Shown piece after piece: positions 61,768 to 64,000 of a stretch of 64,000 bases of DNA. The notes below the pieces were generated by a model. It made no database searches. It was not told the origin of the DNA and saw nothing but the letters and a program-made list of their open reading frames with translations. Position 1 is the first letter of the stretch; every line of letters begins with the position of its first letter. Made by a program: the position numbers and the translations under genes. Origin of the DNA: Thiodiazotropha sp040507035 (GTDB taxonomy: Bacteria; Pseudomonadota; Gammaproteobacteria; Chromatiales; Chromatiaceae); contig JBEVVR010000015.1 in NCBI GenBank assembly GCA_040507035.1, positions 1 through 64,000 on the forward strand, read 5' to 3'.

Positions 61768-62355
61768 TCAACCGATCAGCCGCTTGACCGGGCCGAAAGA
61801 GCGCCGATGGATCGGCGTAACACCCAGGGCCTGAAGTCCCTCGAGGTGCTGTTTGGTGGGATAACCCTTGTGGCGAGCGAGTCCGTATCCTGGATAGCGG
61901 CTATCCAGTTCGATCATCTCCCGATCCCTGGCCACCTTGGCGATGATTGAGGCCGCGCTGATCGCCGCCACACTGGCATCCCCGCCGACGACGGTTTCCA
62001 CACTGCAGACCAGCTGCGGGGCGTGTCTGCCGTCCACCCGGGCCAGACCGGGCATCTCGGGGAGTCCCTCCACTGCCCGCTGCATCGCCAACAGGCTCGC
62101 CTGAAGGATATTGATACGATCGATCTCCTCCACTTCCGCTCTGCCCAGGCACCAGCTGTGGGCCTGCTCTTTTATCAGTTTGGAGAGGGCTTCACGGCGC
62201 TTCTCACTCAACTTCTTGGAATCGGCAAGACCCTCTATAGGTCGTTGCGGATGGAGTATCACAGCAGCGGCGACAACAGGCCCCGCCAATGGACCCCTAC
62301 CTACCTCATCAACACCAGCAACCAGGGTAAAACTTTTAGACATGGCTATACTCAT
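61768..62355 (-). CDS. rnhB: Ribonuclease HII
   Basis: A 195-residue endonuclease cleaving RNA in RNA-DNA hybrids and single misincorporated ribonucleotides. Active-site residues D16 and E17 are in LVAGVDEVGRGPLAGP, with later acidic residues in ARVDGRHAP and MIELDSRYPGYGLARHKGYPT. The ATG at 62355 shares its A with the lpxB stop codon (TGATG), so translation is coupled; an ATG 12 nt further on is also plausible. It lies 83 nt before dnaE. Confidence 0.96.
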   Translation of the reverse strand: MSIAMSKSFTLVAGVDEVGRGPLAGPVVAAAVILHPQRPIEGLADSKKLSEKRREALSKLIKEQAHSWCLGRAEVEEIDRINILQASLLAMQRAVEGLPEMPGLARVDGRHAPQLVCSVETVVGGDASVAAISAASIIAKVARDREMIELDSRYPGYGLARHKGYPTKQHLEGLQALGVTPIHRRSFGPVKRLIG

Positions 62356-63521
62356 CAATCGCTATTCAACAGGTCCAAAACTGCATCGGCAGCTGTCACT
62401 GCGGCGTTTTTACACAATCTCTCATGGGTTGCCAGATAGGCCTGTTTAATCTGTTCGCACTGAGTGGGATCTTCAAGAAAGGCCAGCAATGCCCTACCCA
62501 TGGTGTCGGGTTTGCATGCCTCCTGGATGAACTCGGGGGCGTAAGGCCGATCTGAGAGGAGGTTGGCCAATGCCACATGGGGGGTTTTCAAAAGCTTAAA
62601 GCGTCGAATCAGCCAAACCGTGATTGGAGATAGGCGGTAGGCCACCACCATGGGGCGTTTCAGGAGTAGGGTTTCAAGGGTAGCGGTACCGGAAGCCGTC
62701 AACACCACATCCGCTGAGCTGATAGCCTCCCTCGATCTGCCTTCAACCAGTCTCACCTCTAGTTCGGGCGCAGTAGCTTCGATCTGCTCTTGAAACAACT
62801 GCTTCAGCTGAGAGTTCACCATCGGCACAACAAATTGGAGATCCGGCTTGTGTTGCTGCAGCCAGCGTGCGGTCTGCAAAAAAACCGGGCCAAGCCTGCT
62901 AACTTCACTGCCACGGCTACCGGGCAGCAGGGCGACAACGGGTCTGTCCACAACGAGGCCCAGTTCATTCCTGACCGCCATCGGATCGGCTGCTTGCAAC
63001 GGGATCTGGTCAGCGAGAGGATGCCCCACATAGACCGCAGGGACCTGATGACGGAGCAGGAAGTCGACCTCGAACTCGAACAGGCAGAGCATCAGATCAA
63101 CCGCCCGCCGAAGACCCTTGACCCGTCCCTGACGCCATGCCCAAACCGTGGGACTGACAAAATGCGCTGTCCTTATGCCCGCTGCTTTGAGTTTTGCCTC
63201 AAGTGCCAGATTGAAATCCGGCGCATCTATGCCCAATACCAAATCGGGAGGATCGGCAAGAAAATGCTCCACCAGCTCTCTACGTATCCGCATCAGTCCC
63301 GGCAGGTGGCGTATCACCTCGACCAATCCCATCACCGGATCCATCTTGGCAAGGGAGCGGCATCCCGCCGTCTCCATCAACGGCCCGGTCATGCCCTCGA
63401 ACTCAATATCCGCCTGCCGGTCACGTAACGCAACAATCAGTGCCGCCGCCAACTGATCTCCCGACACCTCATTGGCAACAAGGCCGATCCTCAAGGGTCT
63501 CTGTGGTGGCGACTTCTGCAT
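62355..63521 (-). CDS. lpxB: Lipid-A-disaccharide synthase
   Basis: A 388-residue GT-B-type glycosyltransferase that joins UDP-2,3-diacylglucosamine and lipid X into the lipid A disaccharide at the inner membrane. Characteristic stretches are GLVANEVSGDQLAAALI, VLGIDAPDFNLALEAKLKAAG, FVSPTVWAWRQGRVK and LLPGSRGSEVSRL. Normal length. It lies 39 nt after lpxA and overlaps rnhB through TGATG. Confidence 0.97.
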   Translation of the reverse strand: MQKSPPQRPLRIGLVANEVSGDQLAAALIVALRDRQADIEFEGMTGPLMETAGCRSLAKMDPVMGLVEVIRHLPGLMRIRRELVEHFLADPPDLVLGIDAPDFNLALEAKLKAAGIRTAHFVSPTVWAWRQGRVKGLRRAVDLMLCLFEFEVDFLLRHQVPAVYVGHPLADQIPLQAADPMAVRNELGLVVDRPVVALLPGSRGSEVSRLGPVFLQTARWLQQHKPDLQFVVPMVNSQLKQLFQEQIEATAPELEVRLVEGRSREAISSADVVLTASGTATLETLLLKRPMVVAYRLSPITVWLIRRFKLLKTPHVALANLLSDRPYAPEFIQEACKPDTMGRALLAFLEDPTQCEQIKQAYLATHERLCKNAAVTAADAVLDLLNSD

Positions 63522-63560
63522 GGGCGGGGATTGTAATCAGTGGCTGCCAAGGGTGGATTC

Positions 63561-64000
63561 CTATCGCAAAATACCTCGGCCCTTTGTTTTCAGGAACTCC
63601 GATAGGGTCTCGAGCTCCGGGGTATCACTCAACATCGCATCGATAGCATCCCGCGCCTCTTGCAGGCGTTTGTTTGAATGATAGATCAGTTTATAGGCGC
63701 GCTTGATCTGTTGAATGGCCTCCTTGCTGAACCCGCGACGGCTCAATCCCTCACGGTTTATCCCATGGGGTTTGGCCGGTTGTCCGGAGGCCATGACGTA
63801 GGGTGGCAGGTCCATTCCAATAGCCGAGCCCATCCCGGAAAAGCTATGCGCGCCTACACGGCAGAATTGATGTACCTTGGTGAAACCGCCCAGAATGGCA
63901 TGTCGATCGATTCGCACATGCCCACCCAGTGATGCAGCGTTGGCCATGATGACATGGTCACCCAGGATACAATCGTGGGCTACGTGAATATAGGCCATCA
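63561..64000 (-). CDS. lpxA: UDP-N-acetylglucosamine acyltransferase, 3' part (partial)
   Basis: The C-terminal 146 or so residues of LpxA, the first enzyme of lipid A synthesis; the 5' end is beyond the right edge. Left-handed beta-helix hexapeptides are visible (HVAHDCILGDHVIMANAASLGGHVRI, here broken by the window start), with the catalytic histidine expected in the part outside the window. The helical cap follows (INREGLSRRGFSKEAIQQIK, AYKLIYHSNKRL). A methionine at 63998 is internal, not the start. Gene order with lpxB, rnhB and dnaE is conserved. Confidence 0.94.
   Translation of the reverse strand, partial: MAYIHVAHDCILGDHVIMANAASLGGHVRIDRHAILGGFTKVHQFCRVGAHSFSGMGSAIGMDLPPYVMASGQPAKPHGINREGLSRRGFSKEAIQQIKRAYKLIYHSNKRLQEARDAIDAMLSDTPELETLSEFLKTKGRGILR

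Overview
The window looks like chromosome of a gammaproteobacterium, probably a Chromatiales-type or sulfur-oxidiser-symbiont lineage. That placement is an inference from gene order and protein similarity as I remember it; no search was run. Gene orders that support it are rlmE-ftsH-folP-glmM-tpiA-secG-tRNA-Leu-nuoA-N-tRNA-fMet, carA-carB-greA next to yhbY, and lpxA-lpxB-rnhB-dnaE-accA-tilS. Nearly all genes lie on the minus strand.

Region 1 (1-22 kb) is housekeeping. It holds a complete 14-gene complex I operon (nuoA to nuoN) with its own promoter, set off from the upstream tRNA-Leu by an intrinsic terminator and followed by an initiator tRNA. Upstream are secG, tpiA, glmM, folP, ftsH and rlmE. 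Region 2 (22-28.5 kb) holds yhbY, greA, carB and carA. carA has an attenuator-like terminator directly before its start. Four copies of a paired 30-nt inverted repeat sit in spacers of regions 1 and 2. The copy between carA and carB carries a GxxExxY-family nuclease-fold gene, so the family looks like a small mobile element with one gene-bearing member. A VapBC-type pair lies upstream of carA.

Region 3 (29.2-47 kb) is an accessory type I secretion locus that becomes AT-rich between about 38.5 and 43 kb. It encodes an HlyB-like ABC transporter with an inactive C39-like domain, an HlyD adaptor, an 888-residue membrane-anchored protein with two related internal domains and a C-terminal SPRY-like domain, and a 2,938-residue RTX protein with an N-terminal class-3-lipase-like domain. 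A small two-helix membrane protein is encoded directly before the lipase gene. The pair occurs a second time with the lipase cut to a 123-residue stub. This arrangement resembles effector and immunity (or chaperone) modules and is the best candidate here for an undescribed system.

Region 4 (47-55.7 kb) holds divergent trxC and cnoX, a GIY-YIG-like gene, an O-methyltransferase split by an assembly artefact, a lipoprotein alpha/beta hydrolase, an OmpR-type two-component system facing a secreted protein gene with operator-like repeats between them, and an STN-like/HEAT-repeat exported protein. Region 5 (55.6-64 kb) is tilS, accA, dnaE, rnhB, lpxB and the end of lpxA.

The sequence is a draft scaffold. 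There are three runs of exactly 100 N, and two of them are flanked by the same 91 nt on both sides, meaning unmerged contig ends. One of these shifts the frame of the methyltransferase gene.
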